The notes below the pieces were generated by a model. It saw only the letters and a program-made list of their open reading frames with translations. It did no database searches and was not told the origin of the DNA. The translations under genes and the position numbers were made by a program. This document shows positions 53,134 to 64,000 of a stretch of DNA of 64,000 nucleotides, piece after piece (position 1 is the stretch's first letter; the number at the start of each line of letters is the position of its first letter). The stretch lies in assembly GCA_947579665.1 (NCBI GenBank), contig OX388348.1:7068001-7132000 (forward strand), written 5' to 3'. The DNA is from Sympetrum striolatum. Lineage: Eukaryota; Arthropoda; Insecta; Odonata; Libellulidae.

Positions 53134-54179
53134 CTGGAAGAGAAAAAAACAAGCATAAAACACAATTAATTAAGTAATCCAGAAATTAAGTTAAAATATC
53201 ATAGCAAGATTTATGAGGAAAAGCATCAACATATTATGTTAATTTTAAATTATTACTTCTTTGGAATAACCATTCCTTAGGTACATAATTAAATTAAAGG
53301 TATCGTACCAATGGCAGCAGCTGCAGCTCTATTCCAAATCCACATTGAGTTAAAGTCACTTTCATTTCCCATTTTTTTATAATAACAGAGTATTTTATAA
53401 ATATTGCCACCTGGCAAGAGGGTCAACTTGCAATTTAAACTTGAATAAATAAATATCTTGACAGAAGTACTTTAACTTAACCCTCTGTTACTCATGTGGA
53501 GTGTTTTGGACACCCCAGAATCTCTTTTATGGCATAACTTTTCTGCCCCTATCATGTGAAAATCACGTGATAAGGATCCAAAACTTACCACCGAAATTGA
53601 AGTTTAATATAAAGAGTTTGTGGGACAGAAATGCTTTAGGAATTGAGATATTTATTGCTTCCATGAACTCATATAGTAGTATTGTTAAAATTGCACCAAT
53701 GAAACCATTTTTCAATGTTAACATGCTTAAGTTGGTAACACCATCAAGTGGAGAAGTACAACCATTTTTCAATAATAAAATGAGCATATTCAGTTTAAGA
53801 AAGGAAAAAAACATACTTCGAATCTTAGAAAAAATATACCTTACCTAAAAAAACTCCATATGATACATAATTACACATCTTCTATAGGATGAAAATAATA
53901 TAAAAAAAACCCAAACATGAAAACACCTTTTGAAAGATTAACATTCTTAGTAGGAAGGAAAATGTAAAACTTATCATTTAAAAGTATACCGTAAACATTC
54001 AAAATAAGGCGATAAATTTAGCATATTAATATATTAAAGTTAAAGTGTAAAAACACAGAAAAGAACGACCATTATTCCAATACACAAATAGCACAGTGCA
54101 ATTTCTATAGGAGAGAAGAGAGAGAGATTAAAAAAACTGAAGTCTAAAGAATAAATAAATAGAGAACAAGAGCATGATT
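53134..54179. other. Intronic, nothing recognised
   Basis: AT-rich. An open frame at 53501-53848 has no family features. I searched the minus strand here for the preceding transporter exon (normally holding '...WRP.F...') and did not find one. Confidence 0.45.
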
Positions 54180-55800
54180 ATTTTTATCCAGATTTGTGTT
54201 AACAAAGACACAGAAACTCAAAAAGGCATCAGTAGTACCTAAATTTTCCCTAAAGCCAAACTGATTACTAGGTAGTAATTTATTTTCTTCTAGGTATTTA
54301 TAGAGGCAAGTTGTTACACATTGCTCTAATATTTAATTGAAGAGAGGTAATATTGAGATAGGCTGATCGATAGTTCTGCAATTCATCTGGTGCATTACCT
54401 TTGTATATTGGCCTGATAATGGTCTCCTTAACTACATCAATACCATACTCGGTAGTCATATTAATTATCTTTATCAAGATTGGACTTATATGGTTTTAGA
54501 GAAGATTTACATCTAACTCTTATTTAGACTTATTTTGTCAAAACCAGGAGACTTGTTATCATTAAGGTTATCAATAAGTTTATTAAATACATTTCTGAGT
54601 GATTTTATGTATATAAAAGCACTGCTTGGTATCAGTAAAAATGCTACTTAGGGTAGATCTGTTATAAGGACAGGTATGATTGATACTGCTAAAAAAAATT
54701 GACCAAATTCATCTGATATCTGTTTAGGATTTCTATTTCGACCAAAGTGCTTTAAGATAGAGTCATCAAGGGTCTTATGTTTTTTATTACTCAAGATTTC
54801 ATTAATTATATTCCATTTATTCCTGAAGGAGTTAGATCGTATGCTCGTAAGTTGCTTCTTATAAAAAGTATTTTTAGCCTCACGAATTTTACTGGCAAAC
54901 ATATTCCTATAAGAGAGATAAGCTTTCCTATAATCTGCATTAGATGGAGCATTTTCACTATTTATAAGTAATGAATCTCTGTGTTTCATTATACTAAATA
55001 AATTAGTGTTCATCCAAGGTTTTTTCAATGAGTAGACATACTGTGAATCACGAGTCATGGTCTTAAGACTCATAAGCAGAGGTAAATTTATTCACAAGCT
55101 TTTTGCTGAGTTCACTAATATCACTATTTAAGAGCTTGATTTTACTTAAATCCATGTCATAAAGTGATCAGAAATTTTTGTTTGAACACCCACAGAATTG
55201 ACTCCCTCAGCAATACCTTTTAAAAAAAGATGATCTATGAGACTTTGACATGAAACATAATTCCTAAATAGTACCCTTGTATTATCCAGAATGCAATTCA
55301 TAAATCCAAAAGAGCATAGTAGGTTTTAATATTTATAGGTAATCAAGTTTTTACTCATTAAGTTGATGTTAATATTACCAATAATGATAGCCAGTTTTTC
55401 AGAACTAGATTTCAGAAGATTTTCAAAATCATTGATGAATTGAAGTACATTTAAATGTGGAGGACAGTAAATGCAACGAATTAACAGCTGATGTTTATAA
55501 TCAGCAACCTGTAGAATGCCAGTGATTGATTCAAAGGTAGGATAGTCAAGAACATTAACATTAGTAACAAAGTAATGCATTGCTTTACAATAAGGTATTA
55601 TGCCACCTCCCCTAACCATAGGTCTACACCAACAGTGCATTGAATATCCATCAACATTAAATAAAGTAGTTTCATCCTTACTTAGATCAGTTTCAGTGAG
55701 AACTATTATATCAGCTGCAGTGTTATAAAAGTAAGTTAACAATTCATCGAAATTTATTTTTTAAAGATCTAATATTAAGATAAATAATTATAATATTAGC
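54180..55800 (-). pseudogene. CR1/Jockey-group LINE relic: endonuclease to early RT
   Basis: Minus strand, from about 55790: NIRSLKNKFDELLTYFYNTA, ADIIVLTETDLSK, IIIGNININLMS (the GDxN motif with D replaced by N). This runs through 55742-55326, then 55073-54648 (KPWMNTNLFSIMKHRDSLLI, SYRNMFASKIREAKNTFYKK), then the RT entry at about 54415-54360 (IIRPIYKGNAPDELQNYRSA) and GFRENLGTTDAFLSFC near 54250-54200. The element stops there, before the RT active site, so it is both 3'-truncated or interrupted and decayed by frameshifts. The endonuclease opening and RT entry fit the CR1/L2/Jockey assemblage. Confidence 0.78.
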
Positions 55801-55849
55801 ACAATGCTCTTAAGGTATATTAGATTATTATGCCAGGAGCTGATATTCT

Positions 55850-56165
55850 CATGTACACTGCTGGCCACAATTAATGCAGCACCTCACCAACGATCCAAAC
55901 AGAGGCCAGAAGAACTGCTAGCACTGACTTTAAATGGCAATGGTGGTCAGAGAAGACGATGTTTCTGTGTGATAAGAATCTCGATAATAATTGAGCCATG
56001 AGATAAGCGGGGAAAATTGCCAATGGATATTCAGGCCGAAAGAAAATACTTTGCATGGCATAGTGAGGATCCTTGTAGTGCTGTGTGAGTCCAGAGAAGG
56101 TTCATTACGACAGGGACCATGAATATTTGGCTGCGGCACTGATCGAAGATTTTCATCGCAAAACT
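55850..56165. repeat. Possible Tc1-type MITE end
   Basis: It begins TACACTGCTGGCCACAATTA, the form of a Tc1-like terminus after TA. The following 300 bp is GC-richer than its surroundings and lacks convincing coding. No matching opposite end was found. Confidence 0.35.
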
Positions 56166-58545
56166 ATTATTTAAGATTTGGTCATTGAGAAAAGAAGGGA
56201 TATGGGAAAGAAGAACATATACTTACATTTAAATGCAAACAGAATTCAGACATATCTAGAGATATGCTCTTCGTCTATGCAAATCAAGTATTCTAGCATA
56301 TCCAAAATGAAGCAGTGAGATATATTAGTAATGTTAAAAAATCAAATACTTTTCATGATCATATGCTAAATTATATTGGTTAACATTAGAGCGCAGAGAA
56401 AGAAATATATTCTCACAACTACTTAGAGCACAATATGTTTCTTTCGATAAAATACATTATCTCATCAGCAACAGCTACGAAAACATCTGATTGCTCAACG
56501 CATAAGAGTAATTTTAAGCAACTTTTCATCAGAGCCAGCAGTTTTTGTAGAAAACCTACTTTAAGGCAAGCAGCCTATGGTATAAGTGAAATCTTTTCTT
56601 TTTTTACTATAATAATATTTTTACAGTAAAACAGCTTAAAAAAACAGAAGACAGTGAAACTAGATTTGGGGATAATATGGCTCCGAACCGGGCCACACGA
56701 CGGTTACGTAAACTGGACCGAAATCCAAAGGGAGCAATTGAATGGAAAAAGTTTTTTCATATTCAATATCTAGAGGCCTAGTAGATCGACGTGATTCAAA
56801 AACTTGATAGTCCATTGCTTTTTACCTGGTTGTTTTCCTAACTTTATCTCGAAATTTGGTTGAAAAAGAGATCCGCCATTTTATTGTTTTCAATGAGCAA
56901 AAATTGATCTTTGAGCGCAAACATTTCAACGAATCAAGTGATATAGAGTTATACTGCATCTTCGATTTTTCCAACAGTTTCTCTCATAAGACTCTATAAA
57001 TCAACAAACTTGAATGTTCCTCCGAAAAACCTGAGAGACTAATTTTCTGTGAAAATATCTCACATTTGACCCCCTGAATCTTTTACACACCTCAAAATAA
57101 TAACAAATGACAAAAGGAGACACAAATTTCCATCTTTTTGCAATAACAAAGTGAAGTTTCAAGTCTCGTACTCGAAAAAACTATTTTGACCCGATGTGTG
57201 AAGTGTATTGAGGATGAAATTTTCTCCACTGTGCCATGCTAACAATTTTATAAAAAAAAACATAGTACCTTGGTTTAATTGTGGATGAGTGAAAAGTTAA
57301 ATAATACAATAAGTAATGTTAACTATGTGTTTATTTGCCAAAATTAAAGAAGGTTTTTGAAATGACGACCTTCACGTTTAAGTTGGGGGACCTTGGCAGT
57401 CACTGGATTGGCCCATCACAACCTATACATCTGCCTGTAAATTTTTCATTAAGTTACTTCTTGATTAAAAAAATTTGAATGAACTAAGAGAAATCCAGAT
57501 TAATGTGTAGGGAAAAGTCTGTGAAGAAAGCCAATATCTTGTAAACAGAAAAGTTTTGAGACAAATCCGGAGAAATATCCCCTCAAGAATCAGTAGAAAG
57601 AGCTAGTGTTACCATGAAAATCATGAACCTGGACCAAAATTGCATAAACTGGAGTGTGGAAAAAATTCAGTACAATATCCAAACAGAAATCCGTAGAGAA
57701 AGCCGAAGTCCTTATAAATATCTAAAACCAGGATCACAATTGAGTATTGAGTATACAGCTGCGTGAGACATCAAGATCGATATCCAATCAAGTCCGTAAA
57801 AAATGCCTAAGTCGTCTTAAAAATCAAAAACTAGGAGCGTAATGTATAGCAACAAGTGAAAGCAGACATACGATCATATTAATTGAAACGTTCTCGGAAT
57901 ACATTGTTTGGAAAATTTAGTTACGCCCCGGCTCTCAACAATGGATCATACTTTGTAATACTCGTGAGGAATATTGTTGTTGATGTTGCCTAGCAACGAG
58001 GGGGAAGTGGTATTTTTTCTTGTGTCAAAGCGATGCCAATTAGAAAAACATTTTGTAGTTTGGATCATTAAAAACATTACAAATTGATTTACAATGAGGT
58101 GATGACTCATCCCTTAAAACTGAGAATCTTTGACTTACTATGCTTTAAATCTAATTTTATGTATGTTGCCGTAAAGATAGCTCGATAAAATTTTCATGAT
58201 AAATAGTTAATGTCTTGGGAAAGTTTTTAGAATGGTCACCAAAAACTATTTTTATTTAAGTTTTTTTTTTAATTGGCCTCAAAGATTTTGATCAAATTCA
58301 TGATGTCACTGTTATTGAAATTTGAAGTTTTACTCTGACTGAATGGAAGCAGCTGTAAGAAAAAATATTTATGCATCAGTTGAAATAACTATTCGGTTAT
58401 TCTAAAGAAAAAAGTAAACTCTGTATCTCAATTATTTACATTGCCACTGGGATATTGCATTGAAAGTCATGGTTTAAAAAAAAATTCGTAAGTCACAAAC
58501 GAATAAAAAGGGGGGTTTCACGTTAGGGCCTTCAAGACAATGGCG
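56166..58545. other. Nothing recognised
   Basis: AT-rich, upstream of the visible exons in gene direction and so probably intronic. No genes, repeat pairs or RNA genes seen. Confidence 0.4.
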
Positions 58546-58549
58546 CTTG

Positions 58550-59460
58550 TGGTTTAGCCTGTGAATTTGTATCGTATCTATCTATATATATGAATGATTT
58601 AGGATAAGGAATTATATATAATAGATATATATACATGAATGAATCCGGAGAAGCAGTGGCGCAGCCAGGTTTTGCTGCCGAGAAAACAAAAAATGCCTAC
58701 CTAACAGGGGCTAGTACATTCATGCCCGTTACTTACTACAAATATGTAAATTCTTTTGAAAACTAGAGGAGTTAAATGCTTATGTGGTCAACTTATTACA
58801 CTTTCCAAGATAGTGTTTTACATAAGCGAACAATTGCAAACTTATTATGAGTGTTGATATTATTTCTGGTTTGGATACGTCCAACATCTATTAAAAACTC
58901 ATTTTTTTCTATGCTGAAGTGTTTCAGTGTTGCAGATATAAACTTTCCGAGCCTTTGAGAGTTATTTCTTCCAAGAGATTGCAAAGCGTGGGAAGGAAAA
59001 AATTAGTTAAGATTATATGGCAAGTGATATAAAACGTACGTTAAATCCACTCATCAGATCCCCCACATTGGCGCGTCCATGCTTATTTGAATATCTTTCG
59101 TTATTTGACTATATCATCAGCAGATTTTGGAATTTAATTGAAATGTCACCTGCCAAGGAAACATCATCAATGTATAAAAATATGTATACAAAGTACGAGT
59201 AAAATGTAGCTTGCATACTGCAAGCAGATTGACAACACTAATTTCATATCGGCATCATATCGGGACGCTACTCAAAAGAAAAAAAAATGGATTGAAAATA
59301 TTCTTAAAATTCACTTCAATTTAATCGTCTGGCATCAAACCTGGGTCTTCCTGGTGAACTTACTATGCAGCTTAACAGAAGATCACCATCTCTAACTATG
59401 TGTGAAAATTCAAGCAGAAATATTCACTGCAATTCACTGCATTCACCCATGTGAAAGCTC
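58550..59460 (-). repeat. Modular tRNA-like repeat, minus copy, interrupted
   Basis: 58550-58660 (GCGCTTGTGGTTTAGCCTGTG, TATC runs) and 59205-59460 (TAGCTTGCATACTGCAAGCA, GGCATCAAACCTGGGTCTTC, AGAAGATCACCATCTCTAAC) are complements of parts of 61440-63240. The stretch between them (about 58690-59200) is unrelated and may be another insertion. Confidence 0.65.
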
Positions 59461-59729
59461 TCCAATAGGATACAATGTATTAAAACAGCCCCGGATGTGT
59501 TTAAAAAGCTGGCCATTTTAGGCAAGTTCTACGACAGCCTTAAAAAAAGTTCATGCCAAGCTCTCAAAGAAAATTTTTGTCGCAATTCCTAATACTTTGT
59601 CTTTCTTCCTCTATTGGGACAAAAATCTGAACGATAGAATCAGGAAAATAATATTTCGATGAACGATGAATGCAGTATTACTTTACACATCTCCTTATGG
59701 GCCTAATTGTAAGTCGGGACTATAGAAAA

Positions 59730-59786
59730 TAAACGATAAATCCGGGAAAACGACAAATGCGGGAACGATGGATCGGGGTTCCACTG
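59730..59786. repeat. pogo-like transposon end
   Basis: It ends GATGGATCGGGGTTCCACTG followed by TA. Related to 3985-4052 (20 of the last 22 bases agree). No partner end found nearby. Confidence 0.5.
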
Positions 59787-59839
59787 TATAGGTATATCCC
59801 AAGAAGCATCTATATATAATAGATATATACTGCTTATTG

Positions 59840-61345
59840 CATAAGTTTTGTATAAGAAACAAAAAATCATTTATATCAGATGAAATTTTCTGGTAGGCTT
59901 ACAATTAAGCATGACTTCATTATTTATGTATTAGCTAAGTATTCCATTGAATGCATCACATACCTAACAAAAAATTCGGCTACATTAAAAAATACAGTAG
60001 GCTCTTGATTATAGTTGATATTATAATTGAATTTGCAGAATTAAAGTCACATACCAAGGTGGAAAAAATAAAGACGTCAACTTACAATTATTTAGACTAA
60101 TTGTAAGTAATAGGTGGTTTAAACAGCAGAGAGCTGATGCAAACACTCTTACGCACTGAGTGTTCAAAGGAAACAAAAATTTACAATTTATTGAAAATTT
60201 GAATGGGCATTGCATGACCACGTGGTTGACAGGGTAAGTCATGAGATTAGTGGGATTCTATCACAAGAGAAAAAATTGGCTGCATCGAAAAGAAAGATGA
60301 AGATTTTAAGACACAGTTTTAACAGTTTATCAAATTTATTTCAAGTCATCAAGTCACAGTTCCAATAAATATCTGCGTAACTTATACACGCAATACCTTT
60401 CAGCTGACTGATATTCTTCCAAAACGGTATATTATGAATAATATCATCGCAAATTAATTTTTACTGGTATCTATTATTGCTCCAATACTTTTTCAAATTT
60501 CTATGGAAAATCAGTTATCCAATAATTTTTGTAAATAAACATCAAATTAACAGGCAATCATAAAATAAAGATTAATATATTTTCTATCATCCCAAGTAAT
60601 GAAGAGTCTACAATGCAGACTTTTAATATTCCAGAATGCTTGATAAAGGAACAAGTAACTTGGCAATTGTCACTAAACTCATCTTGAGATATGCCTTCCG
60701 ATAACAGCCCTAAAATAAGACAATCCTAATTTATGCATCTAATAATGGTTATTTCACAAAAAACACAGATGTCTGTCTGTACCTTATGAAATCCAAACTA
60801 AACTCTCCTTTGAACTGTTCACTGTGAATTTCTTAAAAGCACTACTCACGAGCCTAGCTTTGCAGTCATACCCTTAAAACAGTCAGATGCAGAAGATCTA
60901 ACTGAGCGTTTTATCCAACTGTTTTTCTCTCAAACGTAATCTTAATCTCTGTTATCAGGGTGCAAGTTTCGAATTACTACTCCAAGGTTCCGTTGTATTT
61001 TTTCGTGGAGTAAACAAATCAGCCCTTTTGAATTTTTCTCATGGGAATCTTATCTTATGGTGTGAGTCATCTAACTAAAGGATAGGCTTAAGAAGTGCAT
61101 ACGTTGAACATTGCGTGCGAAACACTCATATCATAGCTTCCCATTGATATCGATGCCTGCTCTGCTACCAAAAACATCACCTTAGCTGAAATAGGAGCTA
61201 TATTTAAGGGTATGCGAAGCTTTCGCTGAATTTATCAAGTAAACACATGACCAGCTGTGTATCTGTAAGACTTGCGTGATTATTATGGTTTTGTACTCTT
61301 CAGCTCTTCTGTGTTTAAGCAGAAAAAAGAGGACAGAGCTAGTAT
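59840..61345. other. Nothing recognised
   Basis: No gene or paired repeat found. Contains only AT-rich sequence. Confidence 0.4.
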
Positions 61346-61349
61346 ATTA

Positions 61350-63260
61350 TCTATATATTATCTATTATATATAGACGTTTCTCCGGATATACCTATCTAT
61401 TATATATAGATGCTTCTCCGGATTCATTCATATATATACCTATATAGATAGATAGATAGGATACTAATTCACAGCCTAAACTACAAGCGTCATTGATCTG
61501 AAATTTTTATGACATATTGGCCATAACGTGAAACCCCCAGGAAAAAAGCGACTTCGATCCTCAGTGTCATGGGTTCGATTCCAGAGGGCCCCAAAGTCCC
61601 GATTTTTCCCGTTTAAATGCATTGCTTAGATTTTCGGGAATTTTAAAAAAATACTTCCCGGATAGGTAGAGAATCGAAACTCTAGGAGCCTTTATATATG
61701 GTCATGATCTATCGAAAACATAAATTAGTTTTACGGAAAATATCCTGGGTTCGATGCTAGGTCGAGGCAAAAATCGGCCGTTTAAAATGTATTGTGGCGA
61801 TTTTTAAGATTTTTTTTCGAACCTTTTCGAACCAAGACCCCCATGGTGCGACTTTTTTTTGTTCCCCCGAATGAAGAGAGAGCTGAAGGGAAAGCACTGG
61901 GAGTCAGTGGAAAACATTCAAGCTCACGTCACAAGATTCCTGAGAGGCATTCCAGTCGAGGAGTTTCAGGGTACTTTCAAGGCGTGGCAGAATCGTCTCC
62001 GCAAGTGTATTGATGCAAGTGGAGACTATTTTGAAGAATTTTAGTCATTTGCACCAATCAGATCAATAAATCAATTTTGTCCAGAAAATGCGCATTACTT
62101 TCATAATGCACCCTGTATATAGGGGATCAAAATTCTAACCATGTTCCACAAGTGCCACCGACTAGAAATATTTACCACATTATGGCCATGACGTGTAACC
62201 TCCAGGAAAAAGCCGACATTGAACATTGGTGTCATGGATTCGATTCCAGAAGGCCCCAAAGTCGCGATTTTGTCCATAAGAATATATGGCAGGGATTTTC
62301 GAAAATTTTTTTGAGGCACTTCCCGGAAAAGGAGAGATTTGAAATTCAAGGGATCGCTAGATGCCATGCATATCTAAAGGAAACCATAAAGACATCTACG
62401 AATATTATCCTTGGTTCGATGCTAGGTCGGGGCAAAAATCAGCCGTTTAAAATGCATTGTGGCGATATTTAAGATTTTTTTTGGACCCTTTTCTGATGGC
62501 ATAGAAACTTGAAATTCGGCATGGCGTTAGATATCATAATTATATTTCATAATCAAATTTTATATATTCCCTTATGGTCCTTGGTTCGATCCCAGAGGGC
62601 CATTTACATTCCTCAATGCATTTCTTATGGAGATTACGGAAACACATTTTAGGTGCTTCCCGATATTATATCTACTTGAAACTTTGCATAAGATAAGATC
62701 AAGTCATTAATAATCAAACAGTGAATTCACAGCTACCAATGTTTCCTGGTTTCACCACCAGGCGTCTCTACAATCAGTAAATGATCCGATTTTTAAGAAT
62801 TTTTTGGAACCATTTCCCAATTATATAGAAACTTGAAATTCAGCATACAGATAGAAATTATAGATACATTTCAGGAACATGTTCTAGATTCCCACGATCG
62901 TCCTTGGTTCGAATCCAGAGAGCCATTTACATTCGTGAAAAGTAGAACGTCGTTTGAAGCAGTTGTAGCAAATATTTCTGCTTGAATTTTCACACATAGT
63001 TAGATATAGTGATCTTCTATTGTGCCACTTAGTAAGTTCACCAGGAAGACCCGGGTTCGATGCAAGACAGAAATTGAAGCGAATCTTAAGAATATTTTCA
63101 ATCCTTTTTTTTTTCTTTTGAGGACCGTCTCGATATGATGCCGAAATAAAATAATATTGCCGATCTGCTTGCAGTATGCAAGCTACATTGCACTCGTATA
63201 TAATAGAAGATATAATATATAGGTATATCAGGAAAAACATGTATTTGTAATAGATATAGA
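61350..63260 (+). repeat. Modular tRNA-like repeat, plus copy B
   Basis: The longest copy. It begins with TATATAGATGCTTCTCCGGA-type simple sequence. It then has a module at 61500-61795 with an A-box-like TTGGCCATAACG (61518-61529) and a perfect B-box GGTTCGATTCC (61572-61582), 53 bp apart. A mariner fragment splits it at 61822-62115. From 62119 further modules carry B-box-like motifs near 62229, 62412, 62583 (GGTTCGATCCC) and 62903 (GGTTCGAATCC). It ends with CTTGCAGTATGCAAGC near 63169-63184. Confidence 0.75.
61822..62115 (+). pseudogene. mariner transposase C-terminus (5'-truncated element)
   Basis: The frame through 61859-62044 encodes LFPRMKRELKGKHWESVENI, then GIPVEEFQGTFKAWQNRLRK and CIDASGDYFEEF with a stop at 62042-62044. 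This is the C-terminus of a mariner (DD34D) transposase ('FLFPKLK..LKG..F....I......L..IP...F...F..W..R..KCI...G.YFE'). The catalytic aspartates are upstream and absent. The element finishes near AATGCACCCTG at 62115 followed by TA, a mariner-type end. It interrupts the modular repeat and postdates it. Confidence 0.85.
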
Positions 63261-64000
63261 TATATATCTAAGAATTAAAGCCTGCAACTGTGTGAAGTAT
63301 ACAAGATTTTTTTTTGGAGACTCCTTTCTGATCTCAGAGGACAATTATGCAAAGTTTGTCAAAAATGAGACAAACAATGTGGACTCCAATCCAACACAAA
63401 TTGAATAATTAAATTAGAAGGATTAGTTCTGCATTGTCGAGACAAGCACCAAAAGAACATTGAATATAGATTCTTATTTTGGTCGTGGAATATAGTTTTT
63501 AAATCGAATTTTCAAGAATTTCAACCAAACATGTAAAAATAATTTTGAGGTTGTAAACAACCTGCCCACTTGACGACCAATGCAATTGTTGATTCCAAGC
63601 CCATTTATTTTACTACAAGAATAGGTTGCGATTTTAGTTGTTTCATAAGGACATTCACGTGATCGATTACAGGACTTTTAACTTGAGTTAAGTACACGAT
63701 TGACAAGTAAGTTGTAGTCTTGCACATTAACTTGCATCACTTAGATGGAATTTGTGCATGTTCACAACCCAATCTGGGAATACCCGTGCAATAATTGCAA
63801 TAACTCAACCCATAGTTCTTACTTGGTTGAGTGCACGACTGAGCTGGTCTCAAAGCTTTGATAAATATTGGAATTTTCATGGAAAATATTATTTTTGGAT
63901 TACCTGTTCCATTGAATTAAGCAAAAATGAAAGATGTTAGATTCTGTTAAGAGCAAAGTGGAAAAATATATATTAATCTACTTCTATATTCCCCGTTGAG
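63261..64000. other. Nothing recognised
   Basis: AT-rich with no coding similarity or clear repeat seen. Confidence 0.4.

Noticed and set aside
53501..53848. 115-codon plus-strand frame
   Set aside because: No domain; AT-rich intronic sequence on the strand opposite the host gene.
61572..61582. Possible tRNA gene at a perfect B-box
   Set aside because: The flanking stretch does not fold into an acceptor stem, D-arm and anticodon arm; it is a promoter-like motif in a repeat.
1..64000. CRISPR array, operons or bacterial features
   Set aside because: No regularly spaced short repeats, no Shine-Dalgarno-linked ORF series; spliced exons and LINEs show eukaryotic DNA.

Overview
The window looks like arthropod, probably insect, nuclear DNA: AT-rich, intron-rich and crowded with transposons. 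It is not bacterial and holds no CRISPR array, rRNA gene or complete tRNA gene. The organism cannot be named from this sequence alone.

Host gene. The only host gene recognised is on the minus strand. Seven exons, with GT/AG borders and matching phases, run 53133->52998, 51838->51627, 36716->36466, 26576->26410, 21667->21389, 15813->15699 and 15610->15456. They encode about 438 residues of a cation-chloride cotransporter of the NKCC/NCC (SLC12A1-3) type: the last membrane segment and most of the cytoplasmic C-terminal domain. The N-terminal exons must lie above 53133 and the last roughly 100 residues beyond 15456; neither was found here. Introns vary from 88 bp to about 14.9 kb, and the large ones are packed with mobile DNA.

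Layout. 1-3775: 3' half of a broken Ty3/gypsy element with its 3' LTR. 4513-6357: candidate pogo/Tigger-type element. About 6900-13980: an old LINE split by a 4.1-kb intron-containing piggyBac element (7146-11271). 15456-15813: the last two visible host exons. 16014-18015: a long inverted repeat around a Tc1/mariner-superfamily relic. 19008-21086: a second piggyBac. 21153-26783: fold-backs, a modular repeat, a LINE relic and two host exons. 27518-30571: a candidate Tigger-like element with a nested MITE and a CENP-B-type HTH fragment. 31735-33115, 22860-23960, 58550-59460 and 61350-63260: copies of one modular repeat carrying tRNA-like A-box and B-box motifs. 35122-35697: an I-clade LINE end with a 15-bp target-site duplication. 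37319-38175 and 42306-49480: two copies of an unclassified repeat, here called family X.

The most striking region is 42306-49480, a nested stack. A family-X repeat was hit by a Penelope-like element (16-bp duplication) whose two terminal segments are inverted and each carry a hammerhead-ribozyme-like motif. The Penelope-like element was then hit by a full-length Jockey-like LINE with two intact ORFs (14-bp duplication). All of this sits in one intron of the cotransporter gene. A separate perfect 62-bp inverted repeat at 38261-38419 carries another hammerhead-like motif.

The LINE ORF pair at 43815-48000 is the only transposon coding unit that looks functional; every other transposon gene is truncated, frameshifted or interrupted by stops.
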